In this document: positions 1 to 10,594 of the stretch, piece by piece
How positions within the stretch are numbered: position 1 is the first letter of the stretch
Layout of the letters: every line of letters starts with the position of its first letter
NCBI RefSeq assembly: GCF_004359215.1
Contig: NC_090613.1
Span: 1,783,509 to 1,847,508 of the forward strand
Direction of reading: 5' to 3'
DNA length: 64,000 nt
Source: Bremia lactucae
Taxonomy: Eukaryota > Oomycota > Peronosporomycetes > Peronosporales > Peronosporaceae
Notes under the pieces: model-generated
What the model was told of the DNA's origin: nothing
The model's database searches: none
What the model saw: only the letters and a program-made list of their open reading frames with translations
Translations under genes and position numbers: made by a program

Positions 1-137
1 GACCAGGCACTGGCCGTTGCCGAAAGAACAAGTCGATTATATCGATGAGTTCTTCGACAAGCGATCCAAGGCGGGACATGTCCGTGAGAGCAAATCTCCT
101 CATTGTAGCCCAATTTTTTGTGTGCGTAAAGCCCATG
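1..137 (+). pseudogene. Reverse transcriptase N-terminal fragment, gypsy family A
   Basis: The + strand encodes the region just before the first reverse-transcriptase motifs: PLPKEQVDYIDEFFDKR, then SPHCSP and a short FCV stretch. The same segment occurs in A copy 2 near 53430-53545. At about 137 the sequence jumps to the opposite strand of a later part of the same gene, so this is a rearranged fragment and not a working gene. Confidence 0.8.
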
Positions 138-585
138 TCGTGGGATTGGCCATTCCTTTACCCAATTTACATTTTCTGGGTCTGCTCGTACACATGTATA
201 CCTACGATGCAGCCCATCACAGGTATCTCAGGGGCCACTATGACGCACTTTTATAAATTGACGTACAATTGGGCGTCACTCATAGTCTACAACACTGCGT
301 CTAAATGGCGCTTGTACGACTCTATTGCGCTCAGCCCGTCCTCGGCCCTACTATGCACGAATACATCGTCAAAGTAATGGGGCACGTAGGCACCGTGCTG
401 ACACATCACGTGAGCCACCACTCGATTGAATGTCGCTGGTGCGTTTTTCAAACCTTGGGGCATCACAAGCCACTCCCAAAGCATACCGCTTGGGGTGCTT
501 ACTGCTGTTTTGGCTACATCGATCTCTCTCATGAGTCCTGATAGAAGCCATTCTTCAAATCCAACTCGGAAAAGAAAGTTGATTT
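138..585 (-). pseudogene. Reverse transcriptase palm fragment, gypsy family A, inverted
   Basis: On the - strand this reads TPSGMLWEWLVMPQGLKNAP and then HYFDDVFVH, the YxDD-type catalytic box of Ty3/gypsy reverse transcriptases. It is followed by a degenerate connection region. The stretch begins abruptly at 585 against family D sequence and ends at the inversion joint near 137. It has premature stops and cannot make a complete enzyme. Confidence 0.85.
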
Positions 586-1340
586 TCGCTCTTAAGTTAC
601 AAATGATTGCAAAAATGCAATCGCTGTCAAAAAAAAGACGGACCACTGCGCCTATGAGTGTAGTGCCCCACGTCCAGTGCCAAAAGCACAGAGCGAAACG
701 ATCGACTTTTCGCTAGGAACAGCGGAGGACGCGAATCCGACGCTGTTGCAAAATCGCAATAGCGAGACGGGTCTTCTAACAATGGTCGGGGTCAGTAGGT
801 TCGGAGCACCCTACTGATCCAGCAACGTCAAAAAAAATTGCAGGCCTATTGACGAAAGTTGCTCCACACACACAAACATTGTGTGTAACTCCCCCACGTC
901 ATGACGTTGCTCTCATCACCTTGAAAACATAAGTGTCAGATAAAATGCCACTTAAGTCCCTAGTCGATTGTGGGGCGTCGAACAATTTAATAAGACGCCA
1001 ATCGCTAGAAGATCGCAGGCTCAAGTTCGTTGAGCGCGATATCCCTCTAACGAGTATGACAGTGCGCCTAGAAACAGGCGCATCTGTAACAGTTAATTAA
1101 CGTGTAGTTGGTATCAAATAACATTAAGGGGTAAACAGTACGATGATGGTTTCATCTTACTTGATCTGGATGACAAATTTGATGTCATCCTTGGATTACC
1201 ATGGCTCGGGAAGTATGAGCCATGTATAAATTGGCAGCATCAAACCGAGACGAGTGCATGTCTCTCGTTCAACAGAGTATCATCTGTTGAACGTCTTGGA
1301 GCGTCCACAAGCGCGTGGATGTTCTTAGAGTCAGTGCGAT
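585..1340 (+). pseudogene. Gag C-terminus and aspartic protease, gypsy family D (partial)
   Basis: An open stretch from the ATG at 945 encodes LVDCGASNNLIRRQSLEDRR, where DCGAS is the active-site loop of a retroviral-type aspartic protease with Cys in place of the usual Ser/Thr. After a stop, the second half follows with DVILGLPWLGKYEPCINW, the typical LGxxWL segment. The same 716 bases recur as a direct copy at 63285-64000. No reverse transcriptase follows, so the fragment is truncated on both sides. Confidence 0.75.
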
Positions 1341-1534
1341 GGCTTCACTTGTGGTTCGGTCGTTAGCACGACTGAACAAGACTTCAGTGTGAATTCCCAT
1401 CACACTGTGGAGTTAGATCCCGACGGCTGTGCACAAGCACAGTCAGCGTCAAAGTTCTACCACTCGAATAAGTTAAGTAGTACGAAACAAGGATGCTTGC
1501 TTGGAAAGCAACATCCAAGAATAAGTGAAATGCC

Positions 1535-1624
1535 TCTTGGAAACCGGTCGATACCCTACGTATTGACGTGCCCGGCTTGGCGACTGCCTATGAAAAGGAG
1601 CACCAGCTGAGGCCTCTCCGCTAG
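1535..1624 (+). pseudogene. Chromodomain C-terminal tail, gypsy family A (solo fragment)
   Basis: Thirty codons including the stop read SWKPVDTLRIDVPGL, then YEKEHQLRPLR. This matches the end of the A copy 1 chromodomain at about 46263-46350, which has SWEPIDTLRIDLPGL and the same ending. Nothing else of the element is attached. It is a short relic between D protease and the hAT fragment. Confidence 0.75.
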
Positions 1625-1650
1625 TCTCAACTGGACAAGAAGGAGCTACC

Positions 1651-1900
1651 AAGGCGCTGATTGATGGCCACGACCTCAAGACAAACTTTAATGACGCCTG
1701 GGGATCACTCGGCAAACGATCGGTGTTCCTGTGGAAATTTTCGGGCGGCCTTGTCGTTGCGTTTGTCAACATCATGTCGGTAGAGAGCGACTTCTCCCTT
1801 TTGAAGCGGTAGACAGACGACTTCCGTCAGTCAATGACAACTTAACGCTGAGAGGCATATTCTAGGCCAAGCAGCGCTTCCTGCTCCAATTTTTAAGTAT
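1651..1900 (+). pseudogene. hAT-type transposase C-terminal (dimerisation) fragment
   Basis: The frame encodes a WGSLG stretch, then LWKFSGGLVVAFVNIMSVES and DFSLLKR, a stop, TDDFRQSMT, a frameshift, and a LRGIFxAKQRF-like end. The SVESDFS box followed by a short arginine/lysine-rich stretch resembles the C-terminal dimerisation region of hAT transposases, which I recall as common in oomycete genomes. The N-terminal zinc finger and catalytic domain are absent. Family assignment is from memory of the motif. Confidence 0.5.
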
Positions 1901-3374
1901 ATAAAAGAATGCTAGGTATAAATGCCGATTTAAGCTGACTAACGCGCCGAAATTAGCTCATTTTAGGTAAAATCGGCAAATGCCGAAATCTATGAAGCAT
2001 GGTCAACGTACCCCACCATTAAACAATAATTATTAAATGATGTTCCAAAAAAAATCTTTGACAAAGTGCGCTTTTTTCTAAAGTGATGATTTCTAGAGAA
2101 GAACTTGGCGGTGCGTGCTGCGGCAGTGCCACGTGGTGGCGTGATCAAAGCAGACTTGCTTTTTAAACAAATGTCTGTTTTTGATTTGATCGAAGGCCAA
2201 CTTGACCACGGTACACATCGAGCACGTCGGCAATAAGTCGCCCGTCCGCAACGTCACCAGCTGCTGCGGCAAGACAGGTGGCGCGATGTTTTCCGCAATG
2301 TTGAGGTCGTTCCGCTCGGCCTAGACGAATGACTAACCATCAACCAGTTGCACTGCTTATTGCGTGATCTCACGCAAGACACACGATTGATTGTCGGCCG
2401 GAAATGCATTGAACAAATAGCGTGCTCACGATCCATCATCAGAAATGTGTTCTTGAACGCTCCACAGCCAAGTCCAATTTGCCAATTGCCTGGAACTGGG
2501 TGTTTAATAAGTTCCCATACGCTTCGTTGGCCTGAATTGTTTCGATATTCATGGTCGTTATCAGGTAAATGATCAGGTTCTTGATCTCGCTCATCTGCTG
2601 CCATAGGATCATATCGCGAGGTTGAAGGATAATCGTGGTCGTGTTGCAGAGTTCTGCCAACGACTACACCGCGGCGCACTTAACCCACTAGACCGCCGAA
2701 GGTGCGGAGGCAGACTTCTTTTCCTAGACTCACTGATCCAGAAGTCGACGATTCTTAAGCATGAAAAATAGGATGCGCTTGAAATACGCCCAGCAATTCG
2801 CACTTATCGGGCACTGGGCCTGCATCTCCAAGATATGGTTGTTATGCTGTCGCAATGCCGAAAAAAAAAAAAAAAGCGTGGGGGTCTTGCAAAACGCGCC
2901 GTTGTCCATTTAGTTTGTAGCGGCCCGAACCACGATATCTCTTGATGAGGTGCGAACTAGAAACGCATTAACTTATGCGTCGCCATTCGGTCCAGATGAG
3001 CGACACTACCATTTCGCCACCCGGTATTTGAGATTTCGCCGTCGGTAATAATTGCTATCACCTTGTCTCGCCACGACTTACATACGTTGTCCTACAACGT
3101 CAATTATATTTTTTTTTATGATCACCGTGTGCCGCTAAAAAAACGGCACGACAACCAGATGCATATTGTATAGATTGCCGTCGACATAGTTTCGGATGCG
3201 AACGTCGAAGAACGAAATCCTGTTGTGTGTTGAGCCATCGAGGCTAAGGCAAACGACCAAACTGTCGTGTTGCTCAGAATCAATTTCATTGCTGCAGGTT
3301 AATACCGACAAGCACACGCACAAATTAACTCGAGATATACCTTCTTGTCGAAATTGGGCAGGGCATGGTTGTAA
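1901..3374. other. Unassigned, decayed intergenic DNA
   Basis: No recognisable domain. The longest open frame is 141 codons on the - strand (2254-2679). It has no motif I know and a second - frame overlaps it (2439-2660), so I do not call a gene. A run of 15 A's lies at 2861-2875, which could be a slippage tract or the tail of an unrecognised retroposon. Confidence 0.4.
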
Positions 3375-3535
3375 CGGCGCCAATCGTTACAAGTCACGAT
3401 TAGTCGCGCAAAGAGGCGCATTGCATAATTAGTTATTAATATAATAAAGCTAGTAGATAGAAGATCGTTAATTAAAAGAACTTAATAATATATTTATACA
3501 GTTCTGCAGTTTTCCATATTCTAAAGCCTTAAAAA
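3375..3535 (-). repeat. LTR-C fragment, reverse orientation
   Basis: The reverse complement matches the middle of the family C LTR seen at 19838-20299 and 58502-58997. Shared blocks are the AACGATCTTCTATCTACTA tract, the GGCGCC/TTGCGC box and the CTAAAGCCTTA tract. Neither LTR end is present. Confidence 0.65.
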
Positions 3536-3750
3536 TTTACCTTTAGAAGCTAAGACTTCTTAGCTACTTTAAACCTTCCTCTGCACGTTGTGTACGTGAA
3601 ATAGTCGAGGCATCCCACCTTCTCTGTAATCAATGTTCCCACGTACCTTTAAAAATAAGTTCCAAAGAGGAGACTGAGACATTATATGTAATTAGTAAAC
3701 AAATGGATCAAGTATAGACTTGATCTGATAGCGCCTCCGAAGTTAACTTC

Positions 3751-4900
3751 GGAGATGACCCAATTGACAACGCTAGATCCCAAACAGTTTTTGCGTGATC
3801 TGCGTAGCGGCAAAGTCAAGCAGATCTGCGTACTTGTCACAGATGACAAGTGTGTGACCGATATTCGGTCGCATTAGTATTTCCTGAGAACGAACGGTTT
3901 CGTAGCAGCTTATCGATGGACGACGGTGTTCTCAATGAGAAGACTCGGATTGAACGTTTTCCGTCTCAATCTTGGGATTCTTTTCAGACAAATCCTCTAT
4001 AAAAAGTTTTAAAGGAATTTAAGGATGTCTTTCCTGAACTAGTACCGTGCGAGTTGCCTAAGGATAAAGGCACTCCACACGAAATCGACCTGATACCAGG
4101 TACGAAATACTGTGTCATGAAGGAGTGGCCATTGCTTCGTCAGCAAATATTAGCGATCGACAAATTTTTTGCCGATCGCTTGCAGAGGGCCATTTTAGGA
4201 AGAATCAACCTCCCCACATAGCTCTCACCTTCTATTAACATGAGGGTGGCGGATTGTGCATGCGTTCAATAAATTCAACGCTGCAATGGTACCGACTCAA
4301 ACGCCGATACCACGAGAAATCGTAATCATTGATGGTATGTCAAAGAGTATTGTCTTTTCGTCAATGAATCTGATGGATGGATTCTATCAGATCCTTATGC
4401 GTGAACAGGATATCCCGCTCACAGCCGTAAATACCCCAAGAGGAGTGCTATGGGAGTGGCTAGTTATGCTACAAGGACTTAGTAATGCCCCTGCGACATT
4501 TAACAGATGTGTAGCCAATATGTTAAGATCGGTGCGGGATTTCGCACCGAGCTATTTCAATGACGTCTTTGCTTATAGCAGAGCCATGACAGGAAAGTCG
4601 GACGTTAAAGTACATTGTACCCACGTCCGAAAAGTTCTTACACTTATGCGTTTGCACCAGTTGTATGCAAATTTCAAGAAGTGTTTATTCGCTGCAAGCG
4701 AAATACCACTTCTTGGGTGCATCGTGGGTAATCACGGTGTGCGCCCGGATCCAGAAAAGATCAAGCGATCAGCGACTAGCCTGTGCCAGTCGATGTAGAG
4801 GGACTTTCGAAGGTTTCTCGGCTTAGCGGCGTACCTGCACAAGTACTCACGCAATTACGCCGAAATGACATTACATATTTCTTCTTTGTTGAAGAAAAAC
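3751..4900 (+). pseudogene. Reverse transcriptase, gypsy family D
   Basis: A pre-RT stretch (QFLRDLRSGKVKQI) is followed by frameshifted N-terminal RT and then a 180-codon open part at 4256-4798. That part shows SSMNLMDGFYQI, GVLWEWLVMLQGLSNAPATF and SYFNDVFAYS. The catalytic box normally reads Y-x-D-D, but here the first Asp is Asn (FNDV), which should abolish polymerisation. The connection to RNase H continues as FRRFLGLAAYLHKYSRNYAE after a stop at 4798. The element has no Gag, protease or 5' LTR here. Confidence 0.85.
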
Positions 4901-4944
4901 GTAAAGTGGTGATTGTTAGCGTTCTTTAGAGGGTATCAAATAAA

Positions 4945-5475
4945 GCTTGATACAATCGCCAATCCTGGTGATTGCGGACCAAGTGGTTTGTGACGCCAGC
5001 GATTTTGCAATCGGCTGTGCGTTAATGCAATATGACACAGACGGCGCAGAGCGCGTCGTGTGTTATCAATCGCGTCAACTGCAACCAGCTGAACGCAACT
5101 ACCCAGTGCATGACAAGGGACTCCTTGCCATGAAATATGCACTAGCTAAGTTTAGGGTATATCTCTTGGGAGACTGACCGTTCATTGCAAATACGGACCA
5201 TGCGTCTTTACGCACGGCCGTAAACAGTCCACACCTCTCGCAAAGAATGGCGAGATGGTTGTATTTCTTCGCAGAGTATAACTCCTCCGTGGTGTATAAA
5301 CAAGGACGACTTAACGTCGCCGCTGATGCTCTTTCGCGCCGGCCCGATTTTGAGCTGGCTACGCAAATCAGTTGTGAGCATGAGGCCGCTGTTGCAACAA
5401 TAAGTTTTCCGTCGGCAACATTACTTGGCGACGTTAGAAGAGCTTATCAAGAAGACAAGGTTCTTAAAGGTTGAT
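4945..5475 (+). pseudogene. RNase H domain, gypsy family D
   Basis: The frame encodes VVCDASDFAIGCALMQ (first catalytic Asp), YPVHDKGLLAMKYALAKFR and then, after an in-frame stop near 5176, TDHASLRTAVNSPHLSQRMA and a NVAADALSRRPDF end. This is the standard Ty3/gypsy RNase H order directly after reverse transcriptase. The stop splits the domain, so the polyprotein is broken. Confidence 0.85.
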
Positions 5476-5561
5476 AGATTACCTTAGAAATCCATCCCAA
5501 CAATCCTTAAAATGATTGTTGAAATTGTATCGATCCTCAACAGTTCGATACACAACACGCA

Positions 5562-6260
5562 ATGAATTACGTTTCTCATACAGCCATAGCTGGCGACACA
5601 ACTCGAGTCGTCATCCCCACCCATAATGATTTGCGTTTACGCATAATGTATGAGTGCCACGATGCACCAATAAGTGGTCATCGTGGACGTGAGAAGACTT
5701 ATCTCACGATAAGTCGCGACTTCTACTGGCCATGCCAGTATGAGTTCGTCCTCAAGTACATACGTGCTTGCGAAGTTTGTCAACTAGTGAAGCCCCAGTG
5801 CTTCATCCCGTGCTCCATACAACCTCTAACTGTTTCGGCAGAGTGTTGGCAGTCTGTATTCATGGGCTTCGTCTTCGGAGCCCATGAATACAGACTGCCA
5901 ACACTCTGCCTACGACGAACATAAGAAGAATGGTATTCTTGTTTTCGTTAATCGTTTCAGCAAAATTGTGCATCTTGCTGCAGTGTCTTTGTCGACGGGA
6001 TATTTCAGCTCCATGGGTTACCCCGTGAACTAGTTTCAGATCGAGACCCAAGATTCACGGCGGAATTTTGGCAAACAGTGCTCAAACTATTTGGATTAGA
6101 GTTGAAAATGTCAACTCCGTCTGACCATCTGCTTCAGGATGATTATAAGCGCGCAAACCTTATTCTCGAAGAGATACTTCGCGGATACGTACACACTTTA
6201 AAGAGTTAGAGCAAGTTTTTGGCGATAGTAGAATTTGACATCAACAGTTCAGTGCATGCT
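5562..6260 (+). pseudogene. Integrase, gypsy family D (disrupted by an inverted duplication)
   Basis: The N-terminal zinc-binding module is intact: HDAPISGHRGREKTY followed by ACEVCQLVKP, giving the His-His-Cys-Cys ligands. The core begins near 5855, but a perfect 32-bp inverted copy (5837-5910) replaces the next codons. Downstream frames contain VFVNRFSK, where the first catalytic Asp is Asn, and ELVSDRDPRFTAEFWQ, which retains the second Asp. The Glu region is decayed (RANLILEEILR is visible). Confidence 0.8.
5837..5910. repeat. Perfect 32-bp inverted repeat, 10-base loop
   Basis: Arms 5837-5868 and 5879-5910 are exact reverse complements around the loop TCGTCTTCGG. The right arm sits where the integrase core should continue, so it is an inverted copy of the upstream arm that displaced coding sequence. 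Confidence 0.95.
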
Positions 6261-6729
6261 TCTACAAACATACACCGTTTTACGTGACTAGCTTACGCCA
6301 ACCACTAATACCCACCTTGTTTGAGAGTGACTCTACTTGAAGGGGGAGGGACTCGCTGAAGGAAACAACTTTCTAGGTCTTGCTCATCACGCATTGACCC
6401 TACGGTCAATGCGAAGAATACCAATATTGATTTATTCAACATTGTAGAGGACAAACTCAGTAATGGCAATAATGCTATAACTGACTTTGATAACGATGCT
6501 GAAATACTCAGCATCGAAAACAGTAGAATTAGTGAGAGCAATAATGCTCTCACTAATGAGGAGAATGACATCTCCGCAGTGCGCACTGGTCGCACTGAAG
6601 ACAAAAGCAAAATTGAGTCATCAGGTGATTTCCTACTAGCTAGATAAACACTGGTCCGCTTCGTACAGGATCGCTAATGCGGTCCTCCGACAGAAACGGA
6701 ACTCTGACAAAAATGGATAAGCAAACACT
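6261..6729 (+). other. Integrase C-terminal linker remnant, family D
   Basis: Stretches such as SSVHAST (about 6249-6270) mark the end of the integrase core. The rest is a low-complexity, Asn/Ser/Glu-rich coding remnant with several frame changes. No separate gene is evident. Confidence 0.45.
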
Positions 6730-7100
6730 CTTTCATTTAATGTTAACGACCTAGTCCAAGTGTTTACGGTAAACCTACCAAAATATCTAGTGATGAATGT
6801 GGGCAGTAATAAATTACTGCCCAAGTATATCTTCCCGTTCCGAGCAATGCACCGCAAAGGCAATGCATACACGATTGGGCTGTCGTACGATGCGTACGCA
6901 TTCTACGTTTTATGTCGGGCGTCTCCGCCCTACCATCTGTACGAGGCTTCTTCCGATTCCGAATCACCCTGGAACGGTCAAAGGCGTCTGCCAAAGTCTG
7001 ATGGTTCCGAGCCAAAGAATGATAGTCTCGGGACAAAGTCTGGTTCTCATGAACTAGACGATCCACTCTTTTCTCCAGGGAGAGATCTTTTGACGAGCTG
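6730..7100 (+). pseudogene. Integrase C-terminal domain and acidic tail, gypsy family D
   Basis: The frame from 6760 encodes NKLLPKYIFPFRAMHRKGNA, the GPF-type box of gypsy integrases with F in place of G. It continues FYVLCRASPPYHLYEASSDS, corresponding to the usual FYVGRLRPY stretch, and then an acidic Ser/Asp tail. The - strand of 6764-7066 and 7101-7547 is also open and coiled-coil-like; see findings. Confidence 0.7.
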
Positions 7101-7369
7101 TCAACAGCTCGTTTTGAAGGGATTGATGTGTCCTTTTGTTTTCGCCAGTTGATCAGTCACAACTTGCGCACAATTTCGCAACTGGTGACGAGAAACATTA
7201 TCAGCCGTCATCGCTAACTCGCGGTGACGGGATCTCTCGTGATCAATGTCCCCGCTCAAATAGTGGAGGGTGTGATCGAAATCACGATGTTGTTTCGGGT
7301 TCGTCATACGAGGCGAACCCGATTTTTCCGCTTCCTTCACATCCATTGACGGATTCGAGTGGTGAGAAG

Positions 7370-7548
7370 CATTTTTCTTGTTAGACGCCTCTCGAACCAC
7401 CGTGTGGTATAAAGGGGATTTGAACGAGTTACCTTGTTCGTTAACGAAGTTATCCACCTCGCAGGATATTTGGGAACCTTGTTCCAAACTGTGATGGACG
7501 TTCCGGGTCTCGTTCGACAGTACGTCGAGGCCCGCCCTCCTTAACACA
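7370..7548 (+). pseudogene. Decayed chromodomain, gypsy family D
   Basis: Across three frames I read RRLSNHRVV, then YLVR-RSYPP, then IWEPCSKL and VMDVPGLVRQYVEARPP. This order matches a chromodomain (HR, YLVKWxGYP, TWEP, DVPxLxxxYE). At least two frameshifts and stops break it. Downstream sequence is replaced at about 7550 by family A reverse transcriptase, so the D 3' region and LTR are missing. Confidence 0.5.
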
Positions 7549-7555
7549 ACAGACG

Positions 7556-8103
7556 GATGATGCGTGGTTCATGCTTACAATAAGCTGAACACGGCGACCA
7601 TCCGGCGCAAACAACAATCCCGCAAAAAGATGTTTTGTTGAATTCCATGGGAAAATCAACTTTCTTTTCCGAGTTGGATTTGAAGAATGGCTTCTATCAG
7701 GACTCATGAGAGAGATCGATGTAGCCAAAACAGCAGTAAGCACCCCAAGCGGTATGCTTTGGGAGTGGCTTGTGATGCCCCAAGGTTTGAAAAACGCACC
7801 AGCGACATTCAATCGAGTGGTGGCTCACGTGATGCGTCAGCACGGTGCCTACGTGCCCCATTACTTTGACGATGTATTCGTGCATAGAAGGGCCGAGGAC
7901 GGGCTGAGCGCAATAGAGTCGTACAAGCGCCATTTAGACGCAGTGTTGTAGACTATGAGTGACGCCCAATTGTACGTCAATTTATAAAAGTGCGTCATAG
8001 TGGCCCCTGAGATACCTGTGATGGGCTGCATCGTAGGTATACATGTGTACGAGCAGACCCATAAAATGTAAATTGGGTAAAGGAATGGCCAATCCCACGA
8101 CAT
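7556..8103 (+). pseudogene. Reverse transcriptase palm fragment, gypsy family A
   Basis: The frame encodes a decayed FxxTIxxP region, then TPSGMLWEWLVMPQGLKNAP and HYFDDVFVHRRAEDG, an intact YxDD-type box. A connection segment (IPVMGCIVG) follows with stops. At about 8103 the DNA switches to the start of the same gene on the opposite strand. Positions 7653-8103 are part of the inverted repeat with the window's left edge. Confidence 0.85.
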
Positions 8104-8237
8104 GGGCTTTACGCACACAAAAAATTGGGCTACAATGAGGAGATTTGCTCTCACGGACATGTCCCGCCTTGGATCGCTTGTCGAAGAACTCATCGATATA
8201 ATCGACTTGTTCTTTCGGCAACGGCCAGTGCCTGGTC
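7653..8237. repeat. Right arm of the long inverted repeat (partner 1-585)
   Basis: Reverse-complement match to 1-585 including the internal head-to-head reverse-transcriptase joint near 8103. About 7.07 kb of other DNA (586-7652) separates the arms. Confidence 0.9.
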
Positions 8238-8640
8238 AGACAATATTTGGTGCCAGGTTCCGACTCAATTTCGTGCCAGATGCCCCTATCTGCTGGTAGG
8301 CGGCTTGGCACTTCTTCTGAGGGCACATCGCGATGTTTTCACAGAACCTCAAAGAATGGTCTGTCTCTCAAGGCATCCCAACCTTGAGCAGCGAACCGTT
8401 TCTTTTTGTTTGTTTCTAGGATGCTCTCGTCCATGGGAGACGACGAGCAACAATCCACCAAGTTCTCTTCTGGAACTGGTGTGGCTATTTCGTGGATGAG
8501 ACCTTCCTTTGGTTCGGCATGGAGCAGATACCACGACATCTCCGGGAGCGTAATTATCTCCTCGGCCGATTTATAGACTTGCTCGAGCACCTCAGCTGAG
8601 GATGCCTCCGCAATTTCGTCTTTGACGGCCTCGAACACCT
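8104..8640 (-). pseudogene. Protease-RT spacer and RT N-terminus, gypsy family A
   Basis: The - strand ORF 8339-8638 encodes FEAVKDEIAEASSAEVLEQV and VPEENLVDCCSSSPMDES, an acidic spacer also present in A copy 2 (53020-53250). It is followed by PSRLPADRGIWHEI, the H-E-I/D box that opens gypsy reverse transcriptase, in a separate frame. The gene stops at the inversion joint (about 8103). Confidence 0.75.
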
Positions 8641-8769
8641 CGTTCGAAGGGCGTGCCTTTGATCGTCCTAATCTGTCGGGTGCTCAATCTTCGAGTCACC
8701 ATGAACTTTTACTGGGAAGCGGTGTCGTTGCTCTCCTGGCTAACGCACCCCTTCCAACCGCACCAGGCC

Positions 8770-9400
8770 CTAGGCACTAGGCCGGTACATGCGACGCTTG
8801 ACTTTCTGTCAGCTCGCCGTCTACTGCCACATGATCTCGGCTCTCTGCAGAACATTCGGACGCATGACTACTTGCCATCGTCCTTTTTACCACACTAGTC
8901 TCTACGAGCTCGGTAAGAATTGGCGACGTTTGACATCCCGTCGGCGCACCCTCAAATGTGTTCGACACGACATCATTGCATAGGCCTCTCTCACGAGCAC
9001 ATCCTTTTCGGGGTGTCCAGTGTAGAGTTAGCAACTGTGCGTGTACGCCAGTCTATCCATTGTTCGTGTTTTGCCAACCATGGTATGCCTAGGATAAGGT
9101 TATGCGGACTCTCCATACCTAGCACTGTAAACTTCTCTTTACAAGAGAAGTCACTAAAAGTGAAGGCGACTACAACTTGAACTCCTTCAGACTTTACGAG
9201 CAGGTTGTTCGCTAAACGAACGGTCGCCTCTTCTCGCTCGCCATCCTGGCAAGCGACTCACACACCACCGGTCTCTGTTTTAGAGCCGCGAGTTTTACAA
9301 AAGTTTGTGATGCACCCGAATCCACAAGGAGGGTCATGGTCATTGCCTCGTACTCGAGCGCTATAAACCAGCAGGGTTAAGGTCCGAAATTATGAAACCT
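8770..9400 (-). pseudogene. Aspartic protease and C-terminal spacer, gypsy family A
   Basis: On the - strand LLVDSGASQTFVKLAAL (about 9270-9340) carries the DSGAS catalytic loop, and NLILGIPWLAKHEQWIDW (about 9050-9110) is the second conserved segment. The two parts lie in different frames. The spacer at 8777-9034 (AVDGELTESQASHVPA and similar) precedes reverse transcriptase. It lies downstream of A Gag (9400-10556) on the same strand. Confidence 0.8.
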
Positions 9401-10556
9401 GAGGGACTATGCTACCCGTTTATTCGATATCTCTGAATCTAAGGATAGCTTCAGAGTCCGCGTCAGTAGGGCATCCCGCCCCTACTGCGCTTCTGAATTT
9501 CCTAACCCCTCAGTGGTCGATGCAGAGCTTATGTGTCTCCAAAGCTGGTTCTTTTCATCGTCCTTTGGAAAGGGAGTCCTCTTGCTGGGCGTCTTCGCAC
9601 CAGCAGGGACCCTGGCATAGCAGCGAGCCATCATATGGCCGCGCTTGCCGCATTTATAGCAGACACGTCTGCATTGCCCAACTCCATGGGAGTCGCATCT
9701 GACCTCTCGGCCGACGGCTTATACCAAGCTGTCGCCGAGGCACTGTAGTAGGATTGCTCCTCAACTAAGGCAATTTGGATTGCCTCTTCCATCGTCGACG
9801 GCACCTATCTGAAAGGGGCCTGCCGCGATGGGCCATGACGTAGTCCTTTCATAGAAATGGGCACCTTAATGTGCCTTGGAATAGGACCACAATAATGGAT
9901 GCCGACAGGGAGTGCATCTCCTGCACATACTCTTGTAGGGATCGCTTCGCCTGTCGCACTCCAAAGAAACGCACCTGAAGCAACACCTCATTGTTCGGTG
10001 GCTGGAATCATCGAGCGATTTTTTTCCTTAAAGATTTTCCATGTAAGGAAAGCCTTTCCGTCTGCCATAAGCGACGAGTAAGCCTACTCTAAGGCCTTAC
10101 CGCACAGATGCGACATGGCGAACGATACCATTCGGCTGTCGTCCTCAATGAGCTGTGCCACACCGCGTTGCTCCACAAGTGGACAATCGTGTGCGCTGCA
10201 GCGCCATCGAACTTGGGCGGGTATATCCGAAATGAGCCTCGGCTGATGCGGCCGGGCGGAGAGCCTCTCAACAGCTCTGTTGAAGAGCCTCGCTTCGACC
10301 TGCTCACCCCGCAGCTCACCCCGAGTCGGAGTGACGGACTCCGCCGCAACATGGCTCTGAGCCTCGAACGTAGCCCTTCGCTGTCCGAGCACGAACGCCT
10401 CTGCTCCAATTGAGCAACATATTGCTCAGGAGGACTACTCAAGAGCCTGGCCAGGGCTTGTTCCCAAAGTCCCTGCACCATGTGCTCAGCCAACTCCCGA
10501 TGATGATCGAATAGATGGAGGAAATGAGCCCAATCAATATTGAGGCTCATCCTCAC
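9400..10556 (-). pseudogene. Gag with CCHC zinc knuckle, gypsy family A
   Basis: The start is MSLNIDWAHFLHLFDHHREL (about 10550), shared with all A copies. A capsid-like part follows (PPKFDGAAAHTIVHLW), and near 9635-9675 comes CYKCGKRGHM, the CX2CX4HX4C zinc knuckle that binds RNA. Several frameshifts break the frame. The gene begins about 45 bases inside the LTR end at 10595, as in the other A copies. Confidence 0.8.
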
Positions 10557-10594
10557 GTATACGCTCAGCTGCGGGTCATGGGAAGGATTTCTAG

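Larger units (their letters stand above)
1..585. repeat. Left arm of a long inverted repeat (partner 7653-8237)
   Basis: Position x pairs with position 8238-x across 585 bases with few mismatches. The arm continues off the left edge of the window, so its true length is unknown. Both arms carry the same internal rearrangement: the start of a reverse transcriptase joined head-to-head to its own palm region. The match stops at 585/7653, where the left side becomes family D DNA and the right side continues the reverse transcriptase. Confidence 0.9.

Noticed and set aside
2254..2679. 141-codon minus-strand ORF
   Set aside because: No motif, no matching copy in the window, overlapping alternative frames and surrounding decay. 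Length alone is not enough to call a gene.
7136..7384. 82-codon + ORF overlapping the minus-strand coiled-coil frame
   Set aside because: Low similarity to any element domain. The sense chromodomain and antisense coil explain the region better.
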